6,814 nucleotides of DNA from CAZADA01 sp964568975 (GTDB taxonomy: Bacteria > Pseudomonadota > Alphaproteobacteria > Caulobacterales > Maricaulaceae): contig CAZMSO010000071.1 in assembly GCA_964568975.1 (NCBI GenBank), forward strand, positions 1 through 6,814. Direction: 5' to 3'. A program made the translations under genes and the position numbers. This document shows, piece by piece, positions 1 to 5,580 of this stretch. How positions within the stretch are numbered: position 1 is the first letter of the stretch; the number at the start of each line of letters is the position of its first letter. The notes beneath the pieces were generated by a model, which saw nothing but the letters and a program-made list of their open reading frames with translations, was not told where the DNA came from and searched no databases.

Positions 1-57
1 TGAGGCGCGGCGGGACGCCCTAGCCTCGCCGCCGGTCCTCGGCCAAGCTCCCGCGCC

Positions 58-1461
58 ATGACCGCGCCCGCCGCAATCGCCCCCGCCACGATTTTCGCCC
101 AAGCCTCCGGCCAAGGCCGCGCCGGCGTGGCGGTGCTGCGCCTCTCCGGGCCCGGAGCGGGCCCAGCCCTCGACGCGCTCGCCCGCGGTCGTCCGACGCC
201 CCGCCGCGCGAGCCTGCGCCGGCTCTATGACCCAAGCGACCGGGACGGCGCGCCGCTCGACGAGGCGCTCGTCCTCTGGTTCCCGGCTCCGGCGAGCTTC
301 ACCGGCGAGGACTGCGCGGAACTCCACCTCCATGGCGGGCCGGCGGTGATCGCGGCGGTGTCGGACGCCCTCGTCGCGCTGGGTCTGCGCCCCGCCGCGC
401 CCGGCGACTTCGCCCGCCGCGCGTTCGAACACGGCAAGCTCGACCTCACCCAAGCCGAAGCGATTGCGGATCTGGTGGACGCGGAGACTGAGGCTCAGCG
501 GGCCCAAGCCCTCGCCCAGCTCAGGGGCGATTTGGGCGCGCTCTATGACGGCTGGCGCGCGCGCCTGATCGAGGCCATGGCCCTCCTCGAAGCCGCGATC
601 GACTTCCCCGACGAAGGCGATGTGTCTGACGGCTTGGCGGGCGCGGAGGGCCGGGTTCACGCGCTTCTGGACGCGTTGGCCGCTGATATCGCCGCGCATC
701 TGTCGGACGCCCGCCGCGGCGAAGCGGTGCGCGAGGGCTTCCACATCGCCCTGATCGGCGCGCCGAACGCGGGCAAGTCCAGCGTGCTCAACGCGTTGGC
801 GGGCCGCGAAGCCGCCATCGTCACAGACATCCCCGGCACGACGCGCGACGTGGTGGAGGCGCGCCTGGTGGTGGACGGCTTCTTGGTGATCCTCGCGGAC
901 ACAGCGGGTCTGCGCGCCACCGACGATCCCGTCGAGCGCGAGGGCGTGCGCCGCGCCCGCGCCCGCGCGGAGGACGCGGACCTGCGCGTGCTCGTGGTCG
1001 ACGCCGCCGACCCCATGGCCGCCCTCGCGGCGCACACGGCGGCGCAGGCGCCGCGTCTGCGGCCCGACGACCTCGTCTTCGTGAACAAAACCGACATCGG
1101 CCCGGCCGCACCGGCACGGGCCGCCGCCGCCGCGGAGACTGGCCTTGATGCGCCAGCGATCCTCACTGGCGCGGCGCGCACGGGCGACGGGCTCGCGGCC
1201 CTCACAACTCAGATCAGTGCGCGGGTGCGCGCACGACTGGGCGGCGCGGCGGCGCTCAGTCTGACGCGCGCGCGCCATCGTGCAGCCCTTGAGCGCGCGC
1301 TGGGGGCTGTGTCCGACGCCCGGGCCCGCGCGTCCGACGCCCCGGAGCTGGCGGGGGAATCCGCGCGGGCTGCGGCCCAGGCGCTCGGTGAAATCACGGG
1401 GCGCGTGGACGTGGAGGACATCTTGGATCGTGTCTTCGCCGATTTCTGTATCGGCAAATAA
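58..1461 (+). CDS. mnmE: tRNA uridine-5-carboxymethylaminomethyl modification GTPase MnmE (TrmE)
   Basis: MnmE is a cytoplasmic GTPase. With MnmG it adds the (carboxymethyl)aminomethyl group to C5 of the wobble uridine (U34) of certain tRNAs, using a methylene-tetrahydrofolate carbon. The 467-residue product is close to the usual length of about 450. It has the N-terminal folate-binding TrmE domain (start TIFAQASGQGRAGVAVLRLSGP-like, residues 11-32), a helical domain, and an embedded Ras-like G domain. Visible G motifs are the P-loop GAPNAGKSS (234-242, Lys240), G2 TTRD (261-264), G3 DTAG (281-284) and G4 NKTD (343-346). The protein ends in the family hallmark FCIGK (463-467) with Cys464. The ATG at 58 leaves the conserved N-terminus with a normal short leader. 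Only a weak ribosome site is visible, and the 57 bases upstream hold nothing recognisable. mnmG is separated from it by purU on the other strand. I see no frameshift or missing motif. Confidence 0.97.
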   Translation: MTAPAAIAPATIFAQASGQGRAGVAVLRLSGPGAGPALDALARGRPTPRRASLRRLYDPSDRDGAPLDEALVLWFPAPASFTGEDCAELHLHGGPAVIAAVSDALVALGLRPAAPGDFARRAFEHGKLDLTQAEAIADLVDAETEAQRAQALAQLRGDLGALYDGWRARLIEAMALLEAAIDFPDEGDVSDGLAGAEGRVHALLDALAADIAAHLSDARRGEAVREGFHIALIGAPNAGKSSVLNALAGREAAIVTDIPGTTRDVVEARLVVDGFLVILADTAGLRATDDPVEREGVRRARARAEDADLRVLVVDAADPMAALAAHTAAQAPRLRPDDLVFVNKTDIGPAAPARAAAAAETGLDAPAILTGAARTGDGLAALTTQISARVRARLGGAAALSLTRARHRAALERALGAVSDARARASDAPELAGESARAAAQALGEITGRVDVEDILDRVFADFCIGK

Positions 1462-1479
1462 GAGTCCATCTTGACTCTT
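1460..1479 (+). terminator. Weak hairpin at the mnmE stop codon
   Basis: AAGAGTC (1460-1466) and GACTCTT (1473-1479) are perfect 7-bp inverted arms around a 6-base loop, starting inside the mnmE TAA. It could end mnmE transcription, but the stem is short and AT-rich and no clean T-run follows. Both arms also contain GANTC sites, so the inverted repeat may instead reflect the GANTC cluster. Confidence 0.25.
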
Positions 1480-1480
1480 C

Positions 1481-1496
1481 TGTTTCACGTGAAACA
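1481..1496. promoter_or_regulatory. parS: parS centromere site 1 (ParB-binding, perfect)
   Basis: TGTTTCACGTGAAACA is a perfect 16-bp palindrome identical to the consensus chromosomal parS. ParB nucleates here, loads as a CTP-dependent clamp and spreads, and ParA then moves the origin region. It lies 20 bp after the mnmE stop. Clusters of parS near mnmE/mnmG/parAB are typical of origin-proximal DNA in alphaproteobacteria. Confidence 0.95.
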
Positions 1497-1560
1497 TCGA
1501 ATCCAAATCATGAGTCGATCGCGGAGACATGAATCGAGACTGAATCCATCGCCGGCGCAG

Positions 1561-1576
1561 TGTTTCACGTGAAACA
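1561..1576. promoter_or_regulatory. parS: parS centromere site 2 (ParB-binding, perfect)
   Basis: This is a second exact TGTTTCACGTGAAACA, 80 bp start-to-start from site 1, in the same intergenic region. Two perfect 16-mers this close cannot be chance. They form a dense ParB loading zone with GANTC sites on both sides. Confidence 0.95.
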
Positions 1577-1681
1577 CGGTTTCACTGCCCGCGATGTTCA
1601 CGGTTTGAGTCCAGGGCGCCTGAGTCCCTGAGCGGCCCGAGTCGAGCTGTCCGACGCGCCGCGCCCCGGCCGGCGCTTGGG

Positions 1682-1712
1682 TCCCGGATCAGCGCTCACG
1701 CGCTGTCCGGGA
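1682..1712. repeat. REP-like palindrome, copy C, between convergent mnmE and purU
   Basis: The outer arms TCCCGGA (1682-1688) and TCCGGGA (1706-1712) enclose inner arms CAGCGC (1690-1695) and GCGCTG (1700-1705). There is a one-base bulge (T1689) and a TCAC loop. The same hairpin in the opposite orientation occurs at 2976-3005, with a degenerate copy at 2858-2887, so this is a dispersed intergenic palindrome rather than a unique terminator. It lies between two convergent genes and could still stop transcription from both sides, although no T-run is present. Bases 1713-1776 show nothing further. Confidence 0.75.
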
Positions 1713-1776
1713 AGCGGAGCGCGCGGGCGTCCCAAAGTCCGCCCAACCGCCCACCCGCCCCGAGGGCGCGCCGCCT

Positions 1777-2628
1777 TCAGCTCAGCACGATCGTCTTGCC
1801 GCCGTTGAGGAAGACGCGCCCCGCCGCATGCGCCGCCACGGCGCGCACCAGCGCGCGCGCCTCCAAATCCCGGCCGAGGCGGATGAGGTCCGCGACGCTG
1901 TGGGCATGGTCGACGGGCTCAGTGACTTGGCTGATGATCGGGCCTTCATCGAGCGCGGGCGTGACGTAGTGGGCCGTGGCGCCGATCACCTTCACGCCCC
2001 GCGCGTGGGCCTGGTGGTAGGGCTTCGCGCCCTTGAAGCTCGGCAGGAAGGAATGGTGGATGTTGATGCAGCGCCCGGTCAGACGCGCGCAGGCTTTGTC
2101 CGACAGGACCTGCATATAGCGCGCAAGCACGATGAGCTCCGCGCCCGTCTCCTCGATGAGCGCGAAGAGGCGCGCCTCCGCCTCGGGCTTCGTGTCCGGC
2201 GTCACGGGCGCGACGTGATAGGGCGTGTCCCAATGGGCCAGCGGGCCCTCGAGATCGCGGTGGTTGGAGAGGATGCCGACAGGCGTAATCGGCGCGTCGC
2301 CCATGCGCGCGGCGTAAAGAAGCGCGTTGGCGCAATGATCGCTCTTCGACACCAGGATGAGCGTCTTCACCGCCGCGTCCGCGTCGCGCAGCGCCCAATC
2401 CATGGACAGCGGCGCGACGGCCTGCGCGAAGGCGGCCTCGAAGGCCGCGCGGCTGAAGCCCCCGCGCGTGGGGTGGAACTCGATGCGGATGCAGAACAGG
2501 CCCGTCTCGTGATCGCCGTAAGACCGCGAGCGATCAATAAAGCAGCCCGCCTGCGCCAGCGCGCGCGAGACCGCGGCCACGACGCCGACTTGGTCAGGGC
2601 ACGAACCAGTGAGGACATAACGCGTCAT
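1777..2628 (-). CDS. purU: Formyltetrahydrofolate deformylase PurU
   Basis: PurU hydrolyses 10-formyl-tetrahydrofolate to tetrahydrofolate and formate in the cytoplasm, balancing the one-carbon pool and supplying formate to formate-dependent purine synthesis where PurT exists. The product has 283 residues, normal for the family. An N-terminal ACT domain (about 3-85, starting YVLTGSCPDQVGVVAAVSRA) precedes a formyltransferase-fold domain (about 87-283). The latter carries KSDHCANALLY (95-105), the active-site segment INIHHSFLPSFKG (188-200) and DEGPI (227-231). By homology with GAR transformylase the catalytic triad is Asn189, His191 and Asp227, and all three are present. The ATG at 2628 is preceded by GAGAAGG (2640-2634) with a five-base spacer, a good ribosome site that fixes the start. 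It is a lone minus-strand gene between mnmE and mnmG, convergent with the first and divergent from the second. Its promoter should lie in or near the repeat/gap region upstream. Confidence 0.96.
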   Translation of the reverse strand: MTRYVLTGSCPDQVGVVAAVSRALAQAGCFIDRSRSYGDHETGLFCIRIEFHPTRGGFSRAAFEAAFAQAVAPLSMDWALRDADAAVKTLILVSKSDHCANALLYAARMGDAPITPVGILSNHRDLEGPLAHWDTPYHVAPVTPDTKPEAEARLFALIEETGAELIVLARYMQVLSDKACARLTGRCINIHHSFLPSFKGAKPYHQAHARGVKVIGATAHYVTPALDEGPIISQVTEPVDHAHSVADLIRLGRDLEARALVRAVAAHAAGRVFLNGGKTIVLS

Positions 2629-2645
2629 GGCCGCCTTCTCTGCCA

Positions 2646-2700
2646 GCCGCCTGCGCGCGTGTCACGGGCCCCGCGCTGCGGCCGCGCGCCGTTCCCGCCG
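2646..2700 (+). repeat. Exact 55-bp direct repeat, left copy at the gap edge
   Basis: The last 55 bases before the N run are identical to the first 55 after it (2801-2855). A repeat ending exactly at the gap on both sides, with a length equal to a common assembler k-mer, looks like an unmerged contig overlap rather than biology. Confidence 0.9.
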
Positions 2701-2800
2701 NNNNNNNNNNNNNNNNNNNNNNNNNNNNNNNNNNNNNNNNNNNNNNNNNNNNNNNNNNNNNNNNNNNNNNNNNNNNNNNNNNNNNNNNNNNNNNNNNNNN
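2701..2800. other. Assembly gap of 100 N
   Basis: This is a run of exactly 100 N, the conventional size for a gap of unknown length. Because both edges carry the same 55 bases, the true sequence may have no gap at all. In that case 155 bases of this window are artificial and the purU-mnmG spacer is about 360 bp. Alternatively a repeat array here broke the assembly. Confidence 0.95.
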
Positions 2801-2855
2801 GCCGCCTGCGCGCGTGTCACGGGCCCCGCGCTGCGGCCGCGCGCCGTTCCCGCCG
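2801..2855 (+). repeat. Exact 55-bp direct repeat, right copy at the gap edge
   Basis: This is the identical partner of 2646-2700. It begins with the first base after the N run and is followed directly by the degenerate REP-like palindrome at 2858. Confidence 0.9.
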
Positions 2856-2857
2856 CT

Positions 2858-2928
2858 TTCCGGAAAGCGCGCAGCGCTGATCCGGGATCCATGCGCCCGA
2901 CACCGACGCTCCGTGGACCCCGGCTCTC
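2858..2928 (+). repeat. REP-like palindrome copy A with 63-bp repeat
   Basis: The hairpin 2858-2887 has arms TTCCGGA and TCCGGGA outside, and AAGCGC and GCGCTG around a GCA loop inside. It is a worn version of copy B, with two changes in the left arm. Bases 2866-2928 match 2984-3046 at 62 of 63 positions, differing only at 2913 (G versus A), so the unit includes about 40 bases downstream of the hairpin. The copies lie 118 bp apart. Confidence 0.85.
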
Positions 2929-2975
2929 GCGCACCGCGCTCGGCCGGGGGGCGGCCTTGATCGGAAGACACCGCG

Positions 2976-3046
2976 TCCCGGACAGCGCGCAGCGCTGATC
3001 CGGGATCCATGCGCCCGACACCGACGCTCCATGGACCCCGGCTCTC
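2976..3046 (+). repeat. REP-like palindrome copy B with 63-bp repeat
   Basis: TCCCGGA (2976-2982), CAGCGC (2983-2988), loop GCA, GCGCTG (2992-2997), A, TCCGGGA (2999-3005) form a near-perfect hairpin. It is the reverse complement of the 1682-1712 element apart from the loop. The 63-bp block 2984-3046 duplicates 2866-2928. Its position about 100 bp upstream of mnmG suggests a dispersed intergenic element. I see no transposase nearby. Confidence 0.85.
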
Positions 3047-3143
3047 CGCGCTGAGGCGCTGCGGCCGGGGCGCGGCGGGAAGGTCGAGCCGGCGCCGCGC
3101 GCACCCCTCGCAAAACCGGCGCTGAGGCCGTATCTCCAGCGCT

Positions 3144-5165
3144 ATGATTCACGTGAAACACCCGGGCGCGCGCGCGCCGGACAACGCAGCCCATGACGTC
3201 ATCGTCATCGGCGGCGGCCACGCCGGCTGTGAAGCCGCCGCCGCCGCCGCGCGCCTGGGCGCTCAGACCCTGCTCGTCACCCACCGCGCCGACACCATCG
3301 GCGCAATGTCGTGCAACCCCGCCATCGGCGGACTGGGCAAGGGCCACCTCGTGCGCGAGATCGACGCCCTCGACGGCGTCATGGGCCGGGCGGCGGACGC
3401 CTCCGGCATTCAGTTCCGCCTGCTCAACCGCTCCAAGGGTCCGGCCGTGCGCGGGCCGCGCACCCAGTCCGACCGTTTCCTCTACAAAGAGGCCATGCAG
3501 CGCCTGCTGGCGGAGACGCCCAACCTCACCATCAAAGAAGCCGCGGTGGAGGATCTGCTGTTCGCGCAGCGCCGCGACGACGGTGGCAAAAGCCGCCGCG
3601 TCCTTGGGATCATCACGGCCGCGGGTGAGGCGATCCGCGCCGCCGCCGTCATCCTGACCACCGGCACCTTCCTGAAAGGCGTCATCCATGTCGGCGCGAC
3701 GCGCATCCCGGCGGGGCGCATCGCGTCCTCACGCAGCAAAGCGTTAGGACAACCAGAAACCGCGGGCGCGCATCTGTCGGACACGGCTGTGGAGGCGCCG
3801 GCCGTCGGCCTGTCGGACACGCTTTATGGCCTCGGGCTCGCCATGGGCCGGCTGAAAACCGGCACGCCCGCGCGCCTCGACGCCGCGACCATCGACTGGG
3901 ACGGCCTGGACATGCAGCCGGCCGACGCCGAGCCCATCCCGTTCTCGTTTCTGACCGAGCACATCACCGTCCCCCAGATCGCGTGCGGCGTGACGCGCAC
4001 GACGGAGGCGACCCACAAGGTCATCGCCGACAACATCAATCAGTCGGCGGTCTATGGCGGCGCGATCGCGGGCCGCGGGCCGCGCTATTGCCCCTCGATC
4101 GAGGATAAAGTCGTGCGCTTCGCCGATCGCACGTCCCACCAGATCTTCCTCGAGCCCGAGGGCCTGCCCGACAATCCCGACGGCGGGACGGTCTATCCCA
4201 ACGGCGTCTCAAGCTCGCTGCCGGAGGACGTGCAGGCGGCCTTCCTGAAAACCATTCCCGGCCTCGAGCGGGCGGTGGTCAAACGCTATGGCTACGCCAT
4301 CGAGTACGATTATGTGGATCCGCGCGAACTCCTCCCGACCCTTGAGGTCAAGGCCGCGCCGGGGCTCTATCTCGCGGGCCAGATCAACGGCACCACCGGC
4401 TATGAGGAGGCCGCCGCCCAGGGCCTGGTCGCGGGCCTCAACGCCGCGCGCGCGGCGGGGGGCGCGGGGGCGGACGCCGCGCCCGCGCCGATCGTCTTCG
4501 ACCGGGCGGAAGGCTATCTCGGCGTGCTCATCGACGACCTCGTCACCCGCGGCGTCACCGAGCCCTACCGCATGTTCACCAGCCGGGCGGAGTATCGGCT
4601 CACCTTGCGCGCCGACAACGCTGACCAGCGCCTCACCCCGCGCGGGATCGCACTGGGCTGCGTGGGGCCGGAGCGAGCGGAGGCTTGGGCCGCCAAACGC
4701 GAGACGCTTGCGGCCGCGCGCGCGCTGGCGGGGCGCTTGAGCCTCACCGCGACGGAGGCCGCGCGCGCGGGGCTCGCCGTGAACCAAGACGGCAAGCGCC
4801 GCGATGTGTTCGACCTCCTGGCCTATCCTGACATCGGCCTTGGGGATCTCGCGCGCCTCTGGCCGGAGCTTGAGGATCTGCCGCGCCCGATCGCCGAGCA
4901 GATCGAGATTGACGCCGTCTATCGCGGTTATCTCGAGCGCCAGGAGGCCGACATTGTCGCCTTCCGCCGCGATGAGGATTTGGCCCTTCCGGCGGATCTC
5001 GATTATGCGGGCGTCGGCGGGCTGTCGAATGAAGTGCGCGAGAAGCTGGAGGCTGTGCGCCCGCTCACCCTCGGCCAGGCGGGGCGCATTGAGGGCGTCA
5101 CGCCTGGCGCGCTCACGGCGCTGTTGGGCCACGTCAAGCGCCGCGCGCGCGAACGCGCGGGCTAA
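3144..5165 (+). CDS. mnmG: tRNA uridine-5-carboxymethylaminomethyl modification enzyme MnmG (GidA)
   Basis: MnmG is the FAD-dependent partner of MnmE in modifying U34 of tRNAs. It reads DVIVIGGGHAGCEAA at the N-terminus (FAD-binding GxGxxG at 23-28), MSCNPAIGGLGKGHL with Cys57, GRLKTGTP (235-242), RYCPSIEDKVVRF with Cys316, and the C-terminal MnmE/tRNA-binding domain including LDYAGVGGLSNEVREKL (619-635). The two cysteines correspond to the conserved pair of the family. At 673 residues it is longer than the usual 620-630. About 22 extra residues lie between Arg192 and Glu217, where relatives read roughly PAGRVGEAPA, and the N-terminus is about ten residues longer. The chosen ATG (3144) gives MIHVKH, encoded by a parS-like palindrome. 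No strong Shine-Dalgarno precedes it (GAGG at 3124-3127 is too far), so expression level may depend on this unusual start. rsmG, the usual next gene, does not follow. Confidence 0.96.
   Translation: MIHVKHPGARAPDNAAHDVIVIGGGHAGCEAAAAAARLGAQTLLVTHRADTIGAMSCNPAIGGLGKGHLVREIDALDGVMGRAADASGIQFRLLNRSKGPAVRGPRTQSDRFLYKEAMQRLLAETPNLTIKEAAVEDLLFAQRRDDGGKSRRVLGIITAAGEAIRAAAVILTTGTFLKGVIHVGATRIPAGRIASSRSKALGQPETAGAHLSDTAVEAPAVGLSDTLYGLGLAMGRLKTGTPARLDAATIDWDGLDMQPADAEPIPFSFLTEHITVPQIACGVTRTTEATHKVIADNINQSAVYGGAIAGRGPRYCPSIEDKVVRFADRTSHQIFLEPEGLPDNPDGGTVYPNGVSSSLPEDVQAAFLKTIPGLERAVVKRYGYAIEYDYVDPRELLPTLEVKAAPGLYLAGQINGTTGYEEAAAQGLVAGLNAARAAGGAGADAAPAPIVFDRAEGYLGVLIDDLVTRGVTEPYRMFTSRAEYRLTLRADNADQRLTPRGIALGCVGPERAEAWAAKRETLAAARALAGRLSLTATEAARAGLAVNQDGKRRDVFDLLAYPDIGLGDLARLWPELEDLPRPIAEQIEIDAVYRGYLERQEADIVAFRRDEDLALPADLDYAGVGGLSNEVREKLEAVRPLTLGQAGRIEGVTPGALTALLGHVKRRARERAG
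3145..3160. promoter_or_regulatory. parS: parS-like site 3 overlapping the mnmG start codon
   Basis: TGATTCACGTGAAACA differs from consensus parS only at the third base (A for T), leaving one half-site perfect. It begins on the T of the mnmG ATG and encodes residues 1-6. The single change also creates GATTC (3146-3150), a GANTC methylation site. ParB binding here is likely but may be weaker than at sites 1 and 2. Confidence 0.8.
3723..3788 (+). repeat. In-frame palindromic insertion within mnmG (boundaries approximate)
   Basis: This is about 66 bp, roughly codons 194-215 (ASSRSKALGQPETAGAHLSD and two more), absent from the family pattern as I know it. It contains a hairpin at 3725-3750: GTCCTCACGC and GCGTTAGGAC, complementary at 9 of 10 positions, around loop AGCAAA. 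Codon use departs from the surrounding gene, with TTA, GGA, CAA, CCA and GAA in a nearly consecutive run (3744-3758). The 12-mer CTGTCGGACACG occurs at 3774-3785 and again at 3810-3821. The design resembles the Rickettsia palindromic elements that insert in frame in genes. Whether this one is mobile or dispersed is inference. The exact ends depend on an alignment. Confidence 0.6.
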
Positions 5166-5280
5166 GCGCGCCCACCGCCGTGATCGCGGGCGCGGGCGCA
5201 GCGGTTTTCCGCTAAGGTCGCGGTGTGGACCTTCAAGGGCGGGGACATGGGGCGCGGGGCTCAGGGGCGCGGGGGCTCAG

Positions 5281-5577
5281 ATGAGTGCGACGGACACGAA
5301 TGCAGGCCTGTGGGGCGGGGCGCGCGAGGCCGCCCTCACAGCGTTGGATGATTTTTGGCGCGGCTTTCGCGCCTTGCCGGCGGACGCCCAGCTGGTCGTG
5401 GGCGCAGGGCTTGCGGCTCTTGTGATCGGCCCGCTCGGCGTGGTGTGGAACAATGCGCGCGCCAACCGCCTCGCCCGCGCCCGGGCGGAGGCGCTGCGCC
5501 AATCAGAAGAGCGCGTCCGCGCTGTGGCGGAGCGCCGGCTGGCGCGTGACGCCGCGCGCGCCCATGAGGGGTCTTGA
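5281..5577 (+). CDS. Small single-pass membrane protein of unknown function
   Basis: I do not recognise a family for this 98-residue product. Residues 1-35 are mildly polar (WGGAREAALTALDDFWRGF). Residues 36-56 (AQLVVGAGLAALVIGPLGVVW) form one probable transmembrane helix. Residues 57-98 are a strongly basic, Arg/Ala/Glu-rich helix (NRLARARAEALRQSEERVRAVAERR is its core), likely a coiled coil. The positive-inside rule would place this basic tail in the cytoplasm. ATG 5281 is the only reasonable start. A G-rich run at 5271-5275 is a possible but weak ribosome site. The gene ends three bases before the dehydrogenase start, so the two are probably cotranscribed. The 115 bases after mnmG contain only a small AGCGG/CCGCT hairpin (5200-5213). 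The frame stays open back into mnmG, so openness alone is weak evidence; the membrane helix and tight spacing carry the call. Confidence 0.55.
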   Translation: MSATDTNAGLWGGAREAALTALDDFWRGFRALPADAQLVVGAGLAALVIGPLGVVWNNARANRLARARAEALRQSEERVRAVAERRLARDAARAHEGS

Positions 5578-5580
5578 ACG

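Larger units (their letters stand above)
1462..1643. promoter_or_regulatory. Cluster of nine GANTC (CcrM-type methylation) sites interleaved with parS
   Basis: GANTC pentamers start at 1462, 1473, 1499, 1512, 1531, 1542, 1607, 1622 and 1639. That is nine in 182 bp. Reading the rest of the window I found only four more (1357, 3146, 6445, 6783). Two sites lie left of the first parS, four between the two parS and three to the right. Eight of nine read GARTC on the plus strand, often as TGARTC followed by C or G, so they also look like direct repeats of a longer motif. In alphaproteobacteria CcrM methylates GANTC, and the methylation state reports replication passage and guides GcrA. That this cluster is methylated or acts as a switch is inference. 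I see no convincing DnaA-box array or TTAA-N7-TTAA CtrA site here. Confidence 0.6.
2629..3143. other. Divergent purU/mnmG intergenic region, repeat-filled and interrupted by a gap
   Basis: This stretch of 515 bases, 100 of them N, must hold the promoters of purU (leftward) and mnmG (rightward). I can see no convincing -35/-10 pair on either strand. It contains an exact 55-bp direct repeat on both sides of the gap and two copies of a 63-bp repeat with REP-like hairpins. No open frame here looks like a protein. Frames crossing the repeats yield Arg/Ala-rich text with a recurring GAWIPDQR-type string, which is simply the palindrome translated. The last 90 bases before mnmG are unremarkable GC-rich DNA. 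Confidence 0.7.

Noticed and set aside
1..57. TGA at 1-3 as the stop codon of an upstream gene
   Set aside because: Three bases at a window edge cannot show a reading frame.
694..708. 15-bp GCGCATCTGTCGGAC in mnmE identical to part of the mnmG insertion (3768-3782)
   Set aside because: One 15-bp match between GC-rich genes in a window this size is near what chance allows, and the mnmE copy lies in an ordinary helical region. Not enough to claim a donor site.
1580..1606. TGTTCACGGTTT as a further degenerate parS
   Set aside because: It lacks the central CACGTG palindrome and the right arm.
1462..1643. The cluster as a complete chromosomal replication origin
   Set aside because: No convincing DnaA-box group, CtrA sites or AT-rich unwinding element was found. 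parS and GANTC alone indicate an origin-proximal location, not the origin itself.
1828..2880. Long plus-strand open frame of about 350 codons opposite purU
   Set aside because: It is Arg/Ala/Val-rich text created by high GC on the complement of purU, and it crosses the N run. purU has every family motif and a ribosome site.
2801..3046. CRISPR array
   Set aside because: There are only two repeats of 63 bp with a 118-bp period and internal hairpins; no spacer series and no cas genes.
2817..3689. Minus-strand open frame of 290 codons over the repeats and the start of mnmG
   Set aside because: Shadow of mnmG extended through the REP-like repeats. The repeated GAWIPDQR-type string is just the translated palindrome.
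4209..5132. Minus-strand open frame of 307 codons inside mnmG
   Set aside because: Lies entirely antisense to the well-conserved mnmG coding sequence, with no recognisable domain.
5200..5213. AGCGG-TTTT-CCGCT hairpin after mnmG as a terminator
   Set aside because: The stem is only five base pairs and the T-run is in the loop, not after the stem.
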